Source: Gonatopus flavifemur (taxonomy: Eukaryota > Arthropoda > Insecta > Hymenoptera > Dryinidae). From it: a DNA stretch of 64,000 nucleotides. The number at the start of each line of letters is the position of its first letter. Position 1 is the stretch's first letter. The notes below the pieces were generated by a model, which saw only the letters and a program-made list of their open reading frames with translations, ran no database searches and was not told the origin of the DNA. A program made the position numbers and the translations under genes. This document shows positions 10,950 to 23,040 of this stretch, piece by piece. The DNA lies in the NCBI GenBank assembly GCA_018340375.1, contig JAFFJZ010000049.1:1488001-1552000 (forward strand), in the 5' to 3' direction.

Positions 10950-11670
10950 TTGGTTAACACTGATGCCGACGGTACCTACAAAAACAAACGATCCTGAGAA
11001 CAATCGAAGCTTGGGATCTCTTTATGAAGTTCCATAACATTCGGGTTTTTGGTGATTCATATTTCTATAAACCGATTCACAAATATTTCACGAAGAATGC
11101 TTAGAAGTAAATGGGAATTCATTTTCTTCTGAGGTTCACGTAAGGTTTCTATGAGGTCATTATGAGGATTCTTATTCACCAGTACTGTTATTACCATTTT
11201 CGATGAGGGAATCCAATGAGTAAGTGTATCCCAATCTGTTCTCAAGCTTACAGCATCCCTCACTTGGACCGTGTTCTTCAATCCAACCAATGCAAATATT
11301 ATGCGAATACTCTTAATCATTCACTTTTTATTCATTGTCCGACATAAAACCTATGTTTCAACTGTTTTGTTTCTAATTCAGAATGGCCATCATTGGGTTT
11401 CATCATGTTAATATGACTGGAAATTATAACTTCTATTCATGTCTATGAGTATACTGATTCCAAGCGAAATAGTGAATTTCAGCTGACATACTCAATTTCC
11501 ATCACTTCATCAAGCCATATCTTGAAAACTGGAAGTCAACTCAACGTGAAAAATTTTTCTGAGTCATGTCTCATAAGTACCTATGAATTGACACTATTAT
11601 TGGTCTCGATATCGAGGGAGTCAAAATAGGCTGAAAATCACCGTCTTTTGCGGTCACTCTTTGATCCAAA
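10950..11670 (+). repeat. Interspersed repeat of unknown class, copy 2
   Basis: Shares ordered blocks with 5660-8190 but lacks the 829-bp insertion and the 6138 fold-back. A (CA)n run of about nine units lies just upstream at 10889-10907. No protein is encoded. Confidence 0.65.
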
Positions 11671-14562
11671 CGGTGTCGTCGGAGGTCGAAAAAAAAGTCG
11701 GAATTTTGAAAATTGAAAAACACTAGGTGATAGAGCTCGAAAAAACAAGGTCAGTGTTCTCTCACCATTTTTTTTTCTAGGATGAATAATTTCCGAGAAA
11801 AAAAATAAAAACTACACATTTTTCCATACCAAAAGTCAATGTTTTCCAACACTAAACTCGTTGAATCTCATTCATTTTTCGGCGCATCGGAATAAAACTC
11901 ACAGACTCTGATTTGTGAGACTTCACCAAAGACGACAATGTCGAAAAAATTTGTAAAAATTAATAATAAATTAATTAATTTTTTATTCGAAGTAAGAATC
12001 ACGTGTTTTATGCTTTGCATTTAAAAAGTGTCGGGGGAAGTATGAGCGACAAAAAACTTCCAGCGACGCTAAGGTATGGACAAACTTTTTGGAAAGTTCC
12101 AGATCGATTGGATTATTAGTTTGCCAAATACAGGGATTTATTTATTAGCGCGCAACGGAAATCTATCACAATTATGCGTCTTTTACCGGGTGACTATCAG
12201 GGTTCGTAGGAAGGATTGTATCCATTCACTTTTTCAACTTGAGATGTTTTTTTGGGTCGGAGAATTCGAATATCCAACTATTTTCACGAGATTTCATTAC
12301 CTTTATCCATGTTTTCGTTATAAAAACTTTGATTGAAGTTACAGAAAGAATAACTCGCTTAGTGCTTGAAATCACGTGGAAGAGTGATAATATTGGGCAA
12401 TAAAAAAAAGTAGGTGGAAACAAGTAATAAAAAATATACATATTCAGATTCTTGTAAGTAAAACTTCATATTTTGACACATATTTCTCAAGATGAAAATA
12501 ATAAATTTTCTATATTCATCTCATTCATGGATACAGTAACCATAGAATGGAAATTGTTATACAAGCAGATTCAGTATCATTGTATGAAAATTATTCAGTA
12601 CTAACCAATCACTATCACATACTTTATTGTCAAATTCCTTTATGTAATTTTTGTTTGATAATATATTTTCATCCAATTCCGTTTTGAACCGATTTAGTTC
12701 GTTTCTATTTTCGACATTGTTTTATCGGATTTCATCCGATAAAGTTATCAAAAGGTTACTCAATAGGTTACACATATACGCCATGCAGTAAAAATAACAT
12801 CACCTGCAAACACGTCACTAATTTCCTACCTGTTAAACAAAAGACGAGCACGTGGTCGAGAAATGAACCATAACAAAAACGTTAATAACTTTTTATTGAC
12901 AATAGCAACTTGAAGTTTCCTTCGAAGTACGTGAAACGTAATTTTCGATTAGCATTGGTTTGTGATTGAATAAAATTCAAGTTGATTCTTTGATTATTGA
13001 ATAATTTGGTGGCATGAAAGACAAATTCCAAATGCTTTCAAATCCATACCGTATTTTTATGTGAAGGGCACGGAAGTAATGTAAGGTTCTCGATGCAGAT
13101 TTTACACTTTCATTAAAAACTTCTATTTTGAGAAATTTATCAATAGTTGAAATTCCACTGATTCTGTTCATTCACAATACATAAAAAACTGTTTCAAGAA
13201 GGAACATGAGATCCCTGTTCGAACTGACGCGAGTTACATGCCGATGATATAACAAGGGTATCCAAATGTCCACTTCAAACGAGTACTACTTGCATCATGT
13301 CACTTTATACTTAATTCTCACATCACACATTTATCAAAACTCATGTGATCTAACTGCTCCCTGTTCGAAACGGACATGTCGATCTTTGCTATATAATTGG
13401 GACATAAAAGGCTTTGTTACATCAATGGTATGTTCGATTCTAAAAGAGATGTTCACATTGATTTTAAAATCCATGAAGGATGTTTCCTACTATCCCTGAT
13501 GGAAAAATTTAACTGAAAATCACTAAAATTTTCAAAAATTTTCAGTGGAGAGTTTTTCAAATGATTTCAAAGGTATTTGTAGTTTCTCAAAAAGTTTCAG
13601 TGAGTTTTGGGAAAATTCAAAGTTTTTCAGAAATATGTATATGTATATTCAGAAAAATTTTCAGCGAAAAAATATGTTTAATAAGCAAGAGTTTTTCAGA
13701 ATTTTTCAAAACTCCTCAGAATTTGAAAATATCTTCATAGATTTCGAGAATTTTGCAGTGAAATTCAATGAGATTTTCGAAAGAATTTTTTTCACAAGGG
13801 TGATGTCAAGAAGTCTCAAACGTCACTTCAATTATTTGAGAAGAGCTGTCTATACAAATTCTGAAGAAACCAACCTGGAGGTGTATTAACTGGCTTTCCT
13901 TGCACAAAGAGGTATACCAAATATCCCAAAAGAAGGAGTATTATTGTTACAAAAAACGCAGACATTATGTGAGGCTGAACTGATTTATTCACAGTACATA
14001 CACTCTCTATGAAGTGGTCAAGGAGCAGTCAAGTTTCGATAAATGACTTATCGCACTGACATGCTTTTTGGATGAGTGATCATCCTTATCTTTTGTCTGT
14101 ATTGAAAATACATCTATAAACTTACAAATGCGTATTCTCATCGTAACATTATTGTTCTTTCACATCTTCGCATAACTCCGAAAAGCGTACTAAAGTTCAA
14201 AAACAAACAATTCCTCACATCCTCAATAATTGGCAATGAACTTACGTGCTGTGTGCATACCGTTATGATGAATACATGAACCTAATTCGGATTACTCATA
14301 ATTTAATGAACACGAATATCACATCTCAGGCCAACAAAATTGTTTTCTTTCGGGTTCATCATGGTTTGATTGCATCCATTGCTTATCTACATCGTATCAT
14401 CTTTGTTTATCGACATCTTTTTGAAAGAACGTATCATTTGGTTTCTGAATTAATTGTGATCATGAATTTATATTGCAGTTCACCGAATGCGAGTGACTTT
14501 GCATCCTCAGTCTCTGTAATTTAGTTATCCACAACAAAATTGGAAATGGGTCACGTCGCACA
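11671..14562. other. Unannotated AT-rich stretch
   Basis: No gene was supported. 13510-13760 has many TTTTCAGAA/AATTTTTCA motifs, diverged relatives of the fold-back sequence at 41525-42399. The frame at 13545-13889 reflects that composition. Confidence 0.4.
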
Positions 14563-15545
14563 GTGGGGCCAAATGCCAAAAAGCTGGACAAAATTATAAG
14601 GGGCTCTCAGATTCGCTTGCGACTTCGTACTCGGGAAGTTTATGGGGTCACTGATTACGAATCCGTTGTCAGAATTTCAAAATTCAAAATGGCGGATCCA
14701 ATATGGCGGACGAAAATTGAAAGAAACCATCGGATTTTCTTCAAACTTGGTGATCACGGGTTTTTGGGGTCGCTGATTACGAATCTGCTGTTTGAGTTCC
14801 AAAATTCGAAATGGCGAATCCAATATGGCGGACGGAAATTTTAAAAATCATCGGATTCTCCTCAAATTGGGTACCCAACGGTTTTTGGGGTCGCTGATTA
14901 CGGATCCGTTGTTCTCATTTCGAAATTCAAAATGACGGATCCAATATGGTGGACGAAAATTGGAAGAAATCGGATTTTTTTCAAATTTGGTGATCAGGGG
15001 TTTTCGGGGTCGCTGATTACGAATCCGCTGTCTGAGTTCCCAAATTCAGAATGGCAAATCCAATATGGCGGACGAAAATTGAAAAAATTATCGGATTCTT
15101 TTCAAATTGGGTACCCAGGGATTTTTGGGGTCGCTGATTACAAATCCGTTGTCTGCATTTCGAAATTCAAAATGGCGGATCCAATATGGTGGAATAAAAT
15201 CGAGAAGATCATCGGATTTTCTTCAAACTCGGCATCCAGGAGTTTTTGGGGTCACCAATTACGAATCCGTTGTCAAAATTTTGAAATTCAGAATGGCGGA
15301 TCCAATATGGTGGACAAAAATTAAGAAAGTCATCGCATTTTCTTCAAACTCGGTACTCAGGGGTTTCTGTGGTCGCTGATTACGAATCCACGGTCTGAAA
15401 TTCAGAATTCAAAATAACGGACCCAATATAGCGGACGAAAATTGTAAAAATCATCGGATTCCCTTCAAACTCGGTACCCAGGGGTTTTCGGGATCGCTGA
15501 TCACGAATCCGTTGTCAGAATTCCGAAATTCAGGATGGCGGATGC
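14563..15545 (+). repeat. 122-bp tandem repeat, about 8 units
   Basis: TGGGGTCGCTGATTACGAAT-type blocks recur at about 14651, 14767, 14887, 15009, 15129, 15250, 15371 and 15492, so the period is about 121-122 bp. Each unit also carries AATGGCGGATCCAATATGG and a TCGGATTTTCTTCAAA block. Diverged arrays of the same unit lie on the minus strand at 4640-4935 and 19200-19740. Confidence 0.92.
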
Positions 15546-15780
15546 CAAAAATCAAAACTTCATTCATAACTTAATATTAAACAAGAACTAAACGGCCCAT
15601 TTTGTTGTTCCTATTATGATCATTATTATTATTATTTCCAACATTGAATCAGTATTAATATAATTATCGAATGATATTAACACACCAAATGTGTTAAATC
15701 GAAATATATATACATTCACAATATATACAATAATATAAAAAACTGAAATCGTAATGGTTTTTACTTTTGCCACACTTTTT

Positions 15781-18496
15781 TTACTCAGATAAGTCTTCTT
15801 CTTCACTCTCAGAGGAAGATAATGGGAAAGTTACGTTGTCTTTATCAAGTATATCCGGAGTTTTGATCAGGCTTAACACGTCTCTAGGGAGAAACTTTAG
15901 TTTTTTCTTGGGCAACTGTCTTTTACTCGATAACATTGGATCAGAACTCAAAAGGAACCATTTAAAAATGTCTTCATTCGTTTTTTCTCTACTGCATTTC
16001 CTGGAGTGATGCTCTCGGTACCTTTGGAAATGAATGTTGTTAAGATATTTGAATATAATTATGTATTCATCGACACCGTTAAAGCTTTTGATCTCAACAT
16101 GACAAGCAAAATCAAGGAAAAACAAAAAGCAGCTGCACTTTGGGGTCATCAGTATAAAGTTTTGAATAAATCCTCTAATTCATAAGTTTACTTGATTCTC
16201 AAAATTGTTTTCTAGTCTATGAATTTATGTTTCCAGAGGATGAACAATGTGGCTTATTAATAAAAAAAAGTATATGAATATTCATAATTCCCCGAATTCC
16301 TTACCAGAACAAAACAATCTTCGCGAACATATATTCTCGTGGTTACCATAAATATATAGTTTGCCTAGTAGTCAAAAACGTATTGTGCAATGTATCAAAC
16401 TGATTGCAGTACTTGAGAAGTCAAATTTTTCCCTTCAAAGTGTCGAGTCCACTGTGACAAATATAGACTATTATTAAGTGATATACATCATTTTCACCTT
16501 TTAAAATCTTTGTTACGAGCCTCTTGTGCTTCCTCAGTCAATTGGCCTATAGGTAGAAGAGCAGATGCAATGATTTCAGGTCCGTGGATCAAAAACTTGT
16601 GCATCGTAGGTGACATTGGGTACCACGGATATTTTGTCGCGTAGTAGCGTACCGTGTCTAAAGCGTAACTCCGAAACTTTTCAACGTCTATTTCATGGCC
16701 ACTTGAAACGGTAGCTAATACTACATGAAGTCGCTGTATTAGGTTGACATCCACTCCTGTGATTTCGGCAGAAACTTCGGGTTGTGCGAAAAATCGCCTG
16801 GCGGTATTCCCATCATTTGAGTTCCTAAACCCTGGCTTAGGAACATCGACAATGAGGCCACATTTTTCTTTAAAACTTTTCTGTACAACCTTTTTTCGTT
16901 CTTCCACCAAAGATTTATCTTGTTTTCGTGCTTGCCACTTCTGAATAGGTAGCTTATAAGACAAATGCAGGAGGCCCTCAAAAAATCGTATCCAGCCGTG
17001 TAGACAAGACAAACCAAACTGGAGGTTTTCGGATTGACCGGCCTGGATACTATATCATCAATTTTGTTGAATTCCTCAGATGTGGCACCACATATATAGC
17101 ACTTCTGGGTATAGGTTGTCTCAGTTATGGCATTGCATACCTTCCCGTCCACCATAGAAAAAATCATCTCATGTTTCACTGAAACATGTTTTTCATCAGT
17201 TCTGAAAGAAGTAGCCCTCAGATTTTATATTTCATTATCAACCCGTAGCTTCTCTGCAACCGAAACTTCAGTTGATTCTTTCACAAACTCTATTTTGATT
17301 GGCCTACAAAATCTGGTTGATGATGGCCTTGGATTCTGCCAAATTATTTTTGAATTGCAGTGTAGGCGGAGAGGCACAAGTGAAGTAATGAACACAGCGG
17401 AATCACTAGCTTCCGAACTTTGATATGCTTGTTTGTATGAGGAGTGGCCAGAGCTCCCATCAAACCCCCATTTGGAAATAAGTACCAAGTTTTGTAACTC
17501 TTCATCAGATAAAGTTGACAAAACCGAATTCTGTAGCTTCAAAATACGTGTAGCTGTGTGATCAAGAAGTGCTTGTAGTTGCACAACAGCGCAGGTTTCT
17601 GTTATTTGAATAAATTCCTTGTCAGGGAAACACATGCGTTTGGCCAGTTGAATTTTTTATAAGGTGGAAATTTCTGCGGATCAGCTTCACGCAATAAGCA
17701 GTACTGATGTTTTGAGAGCTCGGCATCTACTAGGAGAGCTAGAGCATCTTCATCATTCAACATCTTTGGCGCATTCCGCTTGAAAGTTTGATAACCTTTC
17801 ATATACATTTTGGCAAGCTCAGGATCAGAAGATGTAACATTCTTCACAATTTTTGCGGCTTCGATCTGTTCAGACGCTCCCAAACACATTTGTGTGGCGT
17901 AAGACAGCTCTGAGATAGGAGTATTTACTCTGATATTCTCCGTTTTCCTACGTTTCGTTCTTTCTGAACATTCGTTGAATTCAACAAGAGGTCTTCCCAC
18001 TTGCGTGTGAACAGTTACAGAATGGGGGTTCCTGAAAGTACAAAACACTACCTCTTGTTTTAACCATCCTTCATTATTTTTAAGAAATCGTTCTTCGGTC
18101 CTCTGAGAAGATTCCCATCTCTTTTTAAATACACATTCAAAAGTAGATAAAAGGTTAGAGATCTCTGTAGTTTTGTTATCCGGACAACACGTTATCTCGA
18201 TGATTTTTCCTTGAAGGAAAGTGAACTTTCCATCCAACGTAGGTAGAGGACTGCTCCTCAAAATATTGTACATCTCTCTCCGAGTCATAGATATTGAATC
18301 ATCTTTGAAATCTACAAACGTTGTCGGATTCGATAAAATTCGCTACAGAAACCCCATGTGTTTCTAAAAATTTTCCTAATTTTCTTGGGTTGGATTCAAC
18401 CCTCTTGAGCTAATTTTTTTTGCAGTCAACTGTTCAAATTAAACTACTAAGAAAATATAGGTTGTTGAAACACTCACCTATGGCAGCGGAATCCAT
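15781..18496 (-). pseudogene. Transib transposase (RAG1-like), multi-exon, frameshifted
   Basis: Transib enzymes are DDE transposases related to the RAG1 core. Minus-strand blocks in order: 18342-17640 (N-terminal region), 17635-17225 with KWGFDGSSGHSSYKQ (first catalytic Asp) and WQNPRPSSTRFCRPI, 17223-17020 with FSMVDGKVCNA (second Asp) and the zinc-type CYICGA, then 17012-16498 with DGNTARRFF, MHKFLIHG (zinc-type histidines) and EEAQEARNK (catalytic Glu). A GT-AG intron of 476 bp (16497-16022) precedes a last exon, 16021-15781, encoding HHSRKCSREKTNEDIF and an acidic tail. A possible first exon is ATG at 18496-18494 with donor at 18477. Damage: a frame change in an A run near 17655, an in-frame TAA near 17225, and another frame change near 17020. 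No Transib CAC-type terminal repeats were found. Confidence 0.85.
16022..16497 (-). other. Intron within the Transib pseudogene
   Basis: The donor AAAAG|GTGAAAATG and acceptor TTTCCAAAG|GTACC join to give K-R-Y-R-E-H-H-S in frame. The homologous fragment at 3729-3946 has the same residues joined without any gap, which supports the splice prediction. Confidence 0.75.
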
Positions 18497-19199
18497 CTCA
18501 TTTGGAATTGTATGTTAACATTGAATGATTTTAAAAAACGAAAAATATTCACCAAGCTCTAAACTTGCACGCGAAAAAAAGTTTACGGTAACGATTACTA
18601 GCAAGAGCAAGAATTCGGTGACAGCTATTGCACAATTGTGATAAGCACCATTTGAAATCAGACCGATTACAACCAACTATTTACGTTGCTATGGAAACGA
18701 TAGGTTAACATAAGAACGATCACCAAATCGCGAGTCATGATTCAGTTCACGAAAAGAAAAGAGATATCAATACTTGAATAACATTTATAAACATTTAGGA
18801 AAATGACGGTTACTTTAGGGAAAAAGAGCATCGCTGAAGAATGTTAGCAGTGAAGTTACCAAAAATTCGTAGTAATAATACTAAATGTTGGTAGTTTTAT
18901 TGTCATTTCCCATAGTGAATTCATCAACTCATGGTAAATTCACTACGAATATTCTCCAGCAATACTGTTTTTCTCTCAATGGTCCATCATCTTCCTAAAT
19001 ATCAATGATTTCTGGCTTTTGTGTACCCTAAGCCCGCGATGAGAAGAAAAACGAATGGTAATCAATCTCATACAGTTTTCCTCGTGCAGCAAATGTACAC
19101 TGGAAATAAAACACATACTAACGTTGAGATGAAATTCAAAGCGAATCTACTGAATTCTGAGTTTTGTGTCCACCATATTAGATACGCTATCTTTGATTC
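18497..19199. other. Unannotated stretch upstream of the Transib copy
   Basis: No gene is visible. A weak inverted repeat (TTCGTAGTAATA-like against GTGAATTTACCATG) lies at about 18860-18960. The 5' terminus of the Transib element could lie here but was not identified. Confidence 0.35.
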
Positions 19200-19742
19200 T
19201 TGGAATTTGACAACTGATTCGTAATCAATGACCCCACAAAACCCTGGATACCGAGTTTGAAGGAAATCTGATGATTTTTTCAATTTTTTTCTGCCAAACT
19301 GGATCCGCCATTCTGAATTCCGGAATTCAGACACCGGATTCAAAAACCTCAGGGTACCGAGTTTGAAGGCAATCCGATGATTTTTTCAATTTTCATCCGC
19401 CATATTGGATCCACCATTTTGAATTTTGAAATTCAAACAACGGATTCGTAATCAGCGACCTCAGAAACCCCTGGGTCACGAATTTGAAGAAAATCCGATG
19501 ATTTCTTTCAATTTTCATCCGCCATATTGGATCCGCCATTTTGAATTTTGAAATTCAAACAACGGATTCGTAATCAGCGACCTCAGAAACCCCTGGGTCA
19601 CGAATTTGAAGAAAATCCGATGATTTCTTTCAATTTTCGTTCGCCATATTGGATCCGCCATTTTGAATTCCGAAATGAAGACAACGGATTCATAATCAGC
19701 GACCCCACAAACTTCTGCATATCAAGTTTTAGACGGATCTAA
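19200..19742 (-). repeat. 122-bp tandem repeat, minus orientation, about 4 units
   Basis: On the minus strand this is the same TGATTACGAATCCGTTGT and AATGGCGGATCCAATATGG unit as at 14563-15545. The copies at about 19400-19520 and 19520-19640 are almost identical, a sign of recent local duplication. Confidence 0.9.
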
Positions 19743-20016
19743 GGACTCCTCATCACTCCGTCTAATTTTTTGTGATTTCCTGCACAAAAACATGGCGGAA
19801 TTGCTTAGGGGCAGACATGGGCAGCCGTTTTTTTTCTGATGTTCAGGTAAGAGTCCCATCTACAACCTCCAATAAGTTAAACGACGTAATTTTGCGTAAT
19901 TCTCTACTATTCCTTCAAAAACCAAACACATTTTCTCATTTATAGATATAGAAATTACATCCAATCATTGCTCTGTCAGTATTTTCCACTCATCAAATTG
20001 ATATTCTCTTAATTTT

Positions 20017-20031
20017 TAGTGTATTCTACAT
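20017..20031. repeat. Target-site duplication of the RTE element, left copy
   Basis: TAGTGTATTCTACAT, 15 bp, identical to the copy at 23408-23422. Confidence 0.95.
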
Positions 20032-20056
20032 CATCATCATCATGAAGTAATCAGTC

Positions 20057-22042
20057 TTACGACTGGTTTGATGAAACCCTCCACCCCTGTCTATTATTCG
20101 CCAAACGTTTAATTTCTACATATCTACTACATCCCTTGTCTTGTACGATTTGCTTCATATAACTTGCTCTAGGTCTACCTTTACCAGTTTTACCATTCAT
20201 TTTCCCTTCCAATATTGTTTTCAATAAACTCTCATGCCGTAATGTGTGTCCTATAAGATTGCTTCTCCTTTTCACGATGTGTTTCAAAAGATTTCTTCCT
20301 TCATTTATCTGCTCGAGTACTTCTTCATTTTTGACTTTGTCTATCCATTTTATTCTGAGCATCCTCCTATAACACCACATTTCAAAAGCTTCAAGTCTTC
20401 GTTGATCAGTTTTCCCCATTGTCCAAGTTTCGCAACCATATAATGCTGTGCTCCAAACGTAACTCTTCAAGAATTTCTTCCTTACTTCCAAGCTTATATT
20501 TTTTGAGCATAATAACTGTCTCTTATGATAAAAAGCCTGTTTCCCTTGTGCTATTCTTGCTCTTATATCTCTTTCGCTTTTGCCGTTCTCTGTAATTATG
20601 CTTCCTAGATATTTGAATTCTTTCACCTGTTCAATTGTCTCGGTATCTATTTTGATTCTCGTTCTTCTAGCTGTTTTCGCTGCTGTACACATCATGAATT
20701 TTGTTTTGTCTTTATTTATATTCATACAATAGTTTTCCAATAATATTGTTCTCATGGTGTTGAGAATATTTTCTAACTCAGTACTACTCGTGGCCAATAT
20801 AGCTATGTCATCCGCGAATCTCAACATACTTATATTTTCTCCCTGAATCTGTAATTTCGATTGAATTTCCTCCTTCACTTCGTTCATTGCTTCTTCTATA
20901 TATAAATTGAACATCAGTGGCGATAATGAGCATCCTTGTCTCACCCCTCTTCTTATTTGTGCTTCCCCTTCCTGACCCTCTATGTCTATTATTGCACTTT
21001 GATTCCTATACAATTCGTATATTATTCTTCTATCTTTATAATTTATTCCCACCTCCTTCAGGATCGCAAACATCTTCTCCCAGTCCACATTATCGAAAGC
21101 CTTTTGTATATCTACAAAACCTATGTACACAGATTTCTTCAGCGCTATCCTTTTCTCTATTACTGCCCTGAGTGCTAAGATTGCTTCTCGCGTTCCCCTA
21201 TTTTTTCTAAAACCAAATTGATCCTCTGCCAATCTACTCTCTATTTTATTTTCCATCCTCCTGTATATAATTTTGGTCAGTATTTTCGAAGCATGTGAAG
21301 TTAAACTGATCGTTCTGTAGTTCTCGCATTTGTCTGCCCCTTGTTTTTTCGGGATGGCGACAATTTTATTCTTTTGGAAATCTTCCGGTACTTCTCCTTT
21401 TTCGTACATATCTCTAATCAATTCAAACAGTGCGTCGCGAGTTCCTTCACTGGAGGCTTCTATAAGGTCCGCACTTATGCCATCTATGCCTGGCGCTTTA
21501 TTATTTTTCAATTCTTTCGAAGCCTTGTCGAATTCTGATCTCAATATCGAATCTCCCAATTCTTCCTCATCTACATCCTCCTCCTTCTCCAATAGTGCTA
21601 TATCGTCGTTTCCTCTATACAAGTCTTCCAAATGATTGATCCACTGTTCTATTTTCTCTTCCGTTTTTATCAATTGTCGTCCTAGAGAGTTTCTAATCTT
21701 ATTGCTTCTAGATTTCATTTGTCCGAAAAATCTTTTAATAATCCTATATGCTTCATCTATTTTTCCTAAATGCAATCTTATTTCTATTTCCTGACATTTC
21801 TCTTCTAACCACTGTTCTTTTGCTTTCCTTGATTCTCTGATTATTTCATTTCTCAATGATTTGTATCGTTGCTGGCCTTCTTGGCTATCATTATTCTTGT
21901 ATTTTCTTCTTTCATTTATCAATTCTAAAATTTCTCCCGTTATCCATGGGTTTTTAGCTTCTACTCCATCATTCTTCAAAATCTTATCCGCACATTCTCT
22001 TATATTCCACTTCATCTTTGTCCATCTCCTCTCTATTCCCAA
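20057..22042 (-). CDS. RTE reverse transcriptase domain
   Basis: 661 codons counted from a TTG at 22042, which is not a real start but the point where the frame takes over from the endonuclease frame. The landmarks are NNKAPGIDGISADLIEA (about residues 180-196), ISLTSHASKI, DQFGFRKNRGTREAI, VDIQKAFDNVDW (about 310-321), RRGVRQGCSLSPLMFNLYIE (about 364-383) and the catalytic LRFADDIAIL (about 407-416). A thumb and C-terminal region follow, with YLGSIITENG, YGCETWTMGKTDQRRLEAFE and KGRPRASYMKQI. It synthesises cDNA from the element RNA at a nicked target. Apart from the frame change at the endonuclease junction, no damage is visible. Confidence 0.93.
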   Translation of the reverse strand: MGIERRWTKMKWNIRECADKILKNDGVEAKNPWITGEILELINERRKYKNNDSQEGQQRYKSLRNEIIRESRKAKEQWLEEKCQEIEIRLHLGKIDEAYRIIKRFFGQMKSRSNKIRNSLGRQLIKTEEKIEQWINHLEDLYRGNDDIALLEKEEDVDEEELGDSILRSEFDKASKELKNNKAPGIDGISADLIEASSEGTRDALFELIRDMYEKGEVPEDFQKNKIVAIPKKQGADKCENYRTISLTSHASKILTKIIYRRMENKIESRLAEDQFGFRKNRGTREAILALRAVIEKRIALKKSVYIGFVDIQKAFDNVDWEKMFAILKEVGINYKDRRIIYELYRNQSAIIDIEGQEGEAQIRRGVRQGCSLSPLMFNLYIEEAMNEVKEEIQSKLQIQGENISMLRFADDIAILATSSTELENILNTMRTILLENYCMNINKDKTKFMMCTAAKTARRTRIKIDTETIEQVKEFKYLGSIITENGKSERDIRARIAQGKQAFYHKRQLLCSKNISLEVRKKFLKSYVWSTALYGCETWTMGKTDQRRLEAFEMWCYRRMLRIKWIDKVKNEEVLEQINEGRNLLKHIVKRRSNLIGHTLRHESLLKTILEGKMNGKTGKGRPRASYMKQIVQDKGCSRYVEIKRLANNRQGWRVSSNQS

Positions 22043-23040
22043 GTCTTTCTCTTTTGATCTCCCAATTTTTCATCCAACATTTTCTCAAATGCCTCATGTG
22101 TTTGTTTTTGCTTGAGGTTCTTCAAATTCCATCTTTTCTGCATTTTCCTTTTCTTCTTCAGAGATTTGAATTTCAGAGAACATTTCATCATCAACATATT
22201 ATGATCACTATCTATATCTGCACCGGGATAAGTTTTACAGTTTTTCACTTGGTTTCTAAATCTTTGTTTCACTAATATGTAATCAATTTGGTATCTTGCT
22301 GTATCTCCTGGCATTTTCCAAGTGTAGATTCTTCTTGGATGATTTTCAAATAAAGTGTTTGTGATAACCATCTTATGATTTTCACAAAATTCGACTAAAC
22401 GTTGTCCTCTATCGTTCCTCCTCCCTAACGCGAAATCTCCTATAATGTTGTCCTCTTTTCCTTGTCCTACTACCGCATTCCAATCCCCCATCACTATCAA
22501 ATTCTCTTCTCCCTTCACATATTCTATCACTTCTTCTATTTCTTCGTACGTTTTTTCAATATCTCCCTTCGAATATGCAGATGTGGGCATGTATACTTGG
22601 ACTATGATTGTGTCTACCGGTTTTGTTCTGATTCTAACCATCATCACACGTTCATTATGTTGCAAATAATTTTCTATTCTATTTCCTACTCTTTTATGCA
22701 TTACAATTCTTACACCTGCTTGACCGTTCTTTGATCCTGTATGAATTATTCTATAATCCCCACTCCAGAAATCGCCCTCTTGTGGCCATCTCATTTCGCT
22801 AATCCCCATTACGTCTATATTCAACCTATTCATTTCTAATTTCAAATTTTCTAATTTTCCCGCTTGCCTCAGTGATCTAACATTCCACGCTCCGACTCGA
22901 AGAATGTTGTTTCTTTTCCCTATCCTATTCTTCGGTTTTCGTTCCTTGCTGATGAAGCTTCCTCGAGCAGCCTCCACCCGGAGATCCGAACGGGAGACTA
23001 GTTTACCTCCGGAATATTTTACTCGAGAGAGCGCCATCAT
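22033..23040 (-). CDS. RTE endonuclease domain (APE/EEP type)
   Basis: 335 codons. The protein begins with a basic segment and then an apurinic-endonuclease-like fold: VGAWNVRSLRQ (Asn), GISEMRWP (catalytic Glu), VYMPTSAY, VMGDWNAVVGQG (Asp/Asn), IDYILV and DSDHNMLMM (catalytic Asp-His). This domain nicks chromosomal DNA so that reverse transcription can start at the target. RTE elements normally carry endonuclease and polymerase in one reading frame. Here the frame ends at TAG (22033-22035) and the polymerase follows in the frame reached by stepping back one base, with a 10-bp overlap. A single-base deletion near 22040-22070 explains this best. Database proteins called craniofacial development protein 2-like are mostly this domain. 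Confidence 0.9.
   Translation of the reverse strand: MMALSRVKYSGGKLVSRSDLRVEAARGSFISKERKPKNRIGKRNNILRVGAWNVRSLRQAGKLENLKLEMNRLNIDVMGISEMRWPQEGDFWSGDYRIIHTGSKNGQAGVRIVMHKRVGNRIENYLQHNERVMMVRIRTKPVDTIIVQVYMPTSAYSKGDIEKTYEEIEEVIEYVKGEENLIVMGDWNAVVGQGKEDNIIGDFALGRRNDRGQRLVEFCENHKMVITNTLFENHPRRIYTWKMPGDTARYQIDYILVKQRFRNQVKNCKTYPGADIDSDHNMLMMKCSLKFKSLKKKRKMQKRWNLKNLKQKQTHEAFEKMLDEKLGDQKRKTWE

Noticed and set aside
16494..18288. Genuine cellular RAG1 gene
   Set aside because: Frame changes, an in-frame stop and a second fragment at 3729 mark it as a decaying transposon copy; there is no RING or RAG2 partner.
22033..22090. Programmed frameshift between RTE endonuclease and polymerase
   Set aside because: No classic slippery heptamer is visible at the overlap and RTE elements normally use one frame; a point deletion is simpler.
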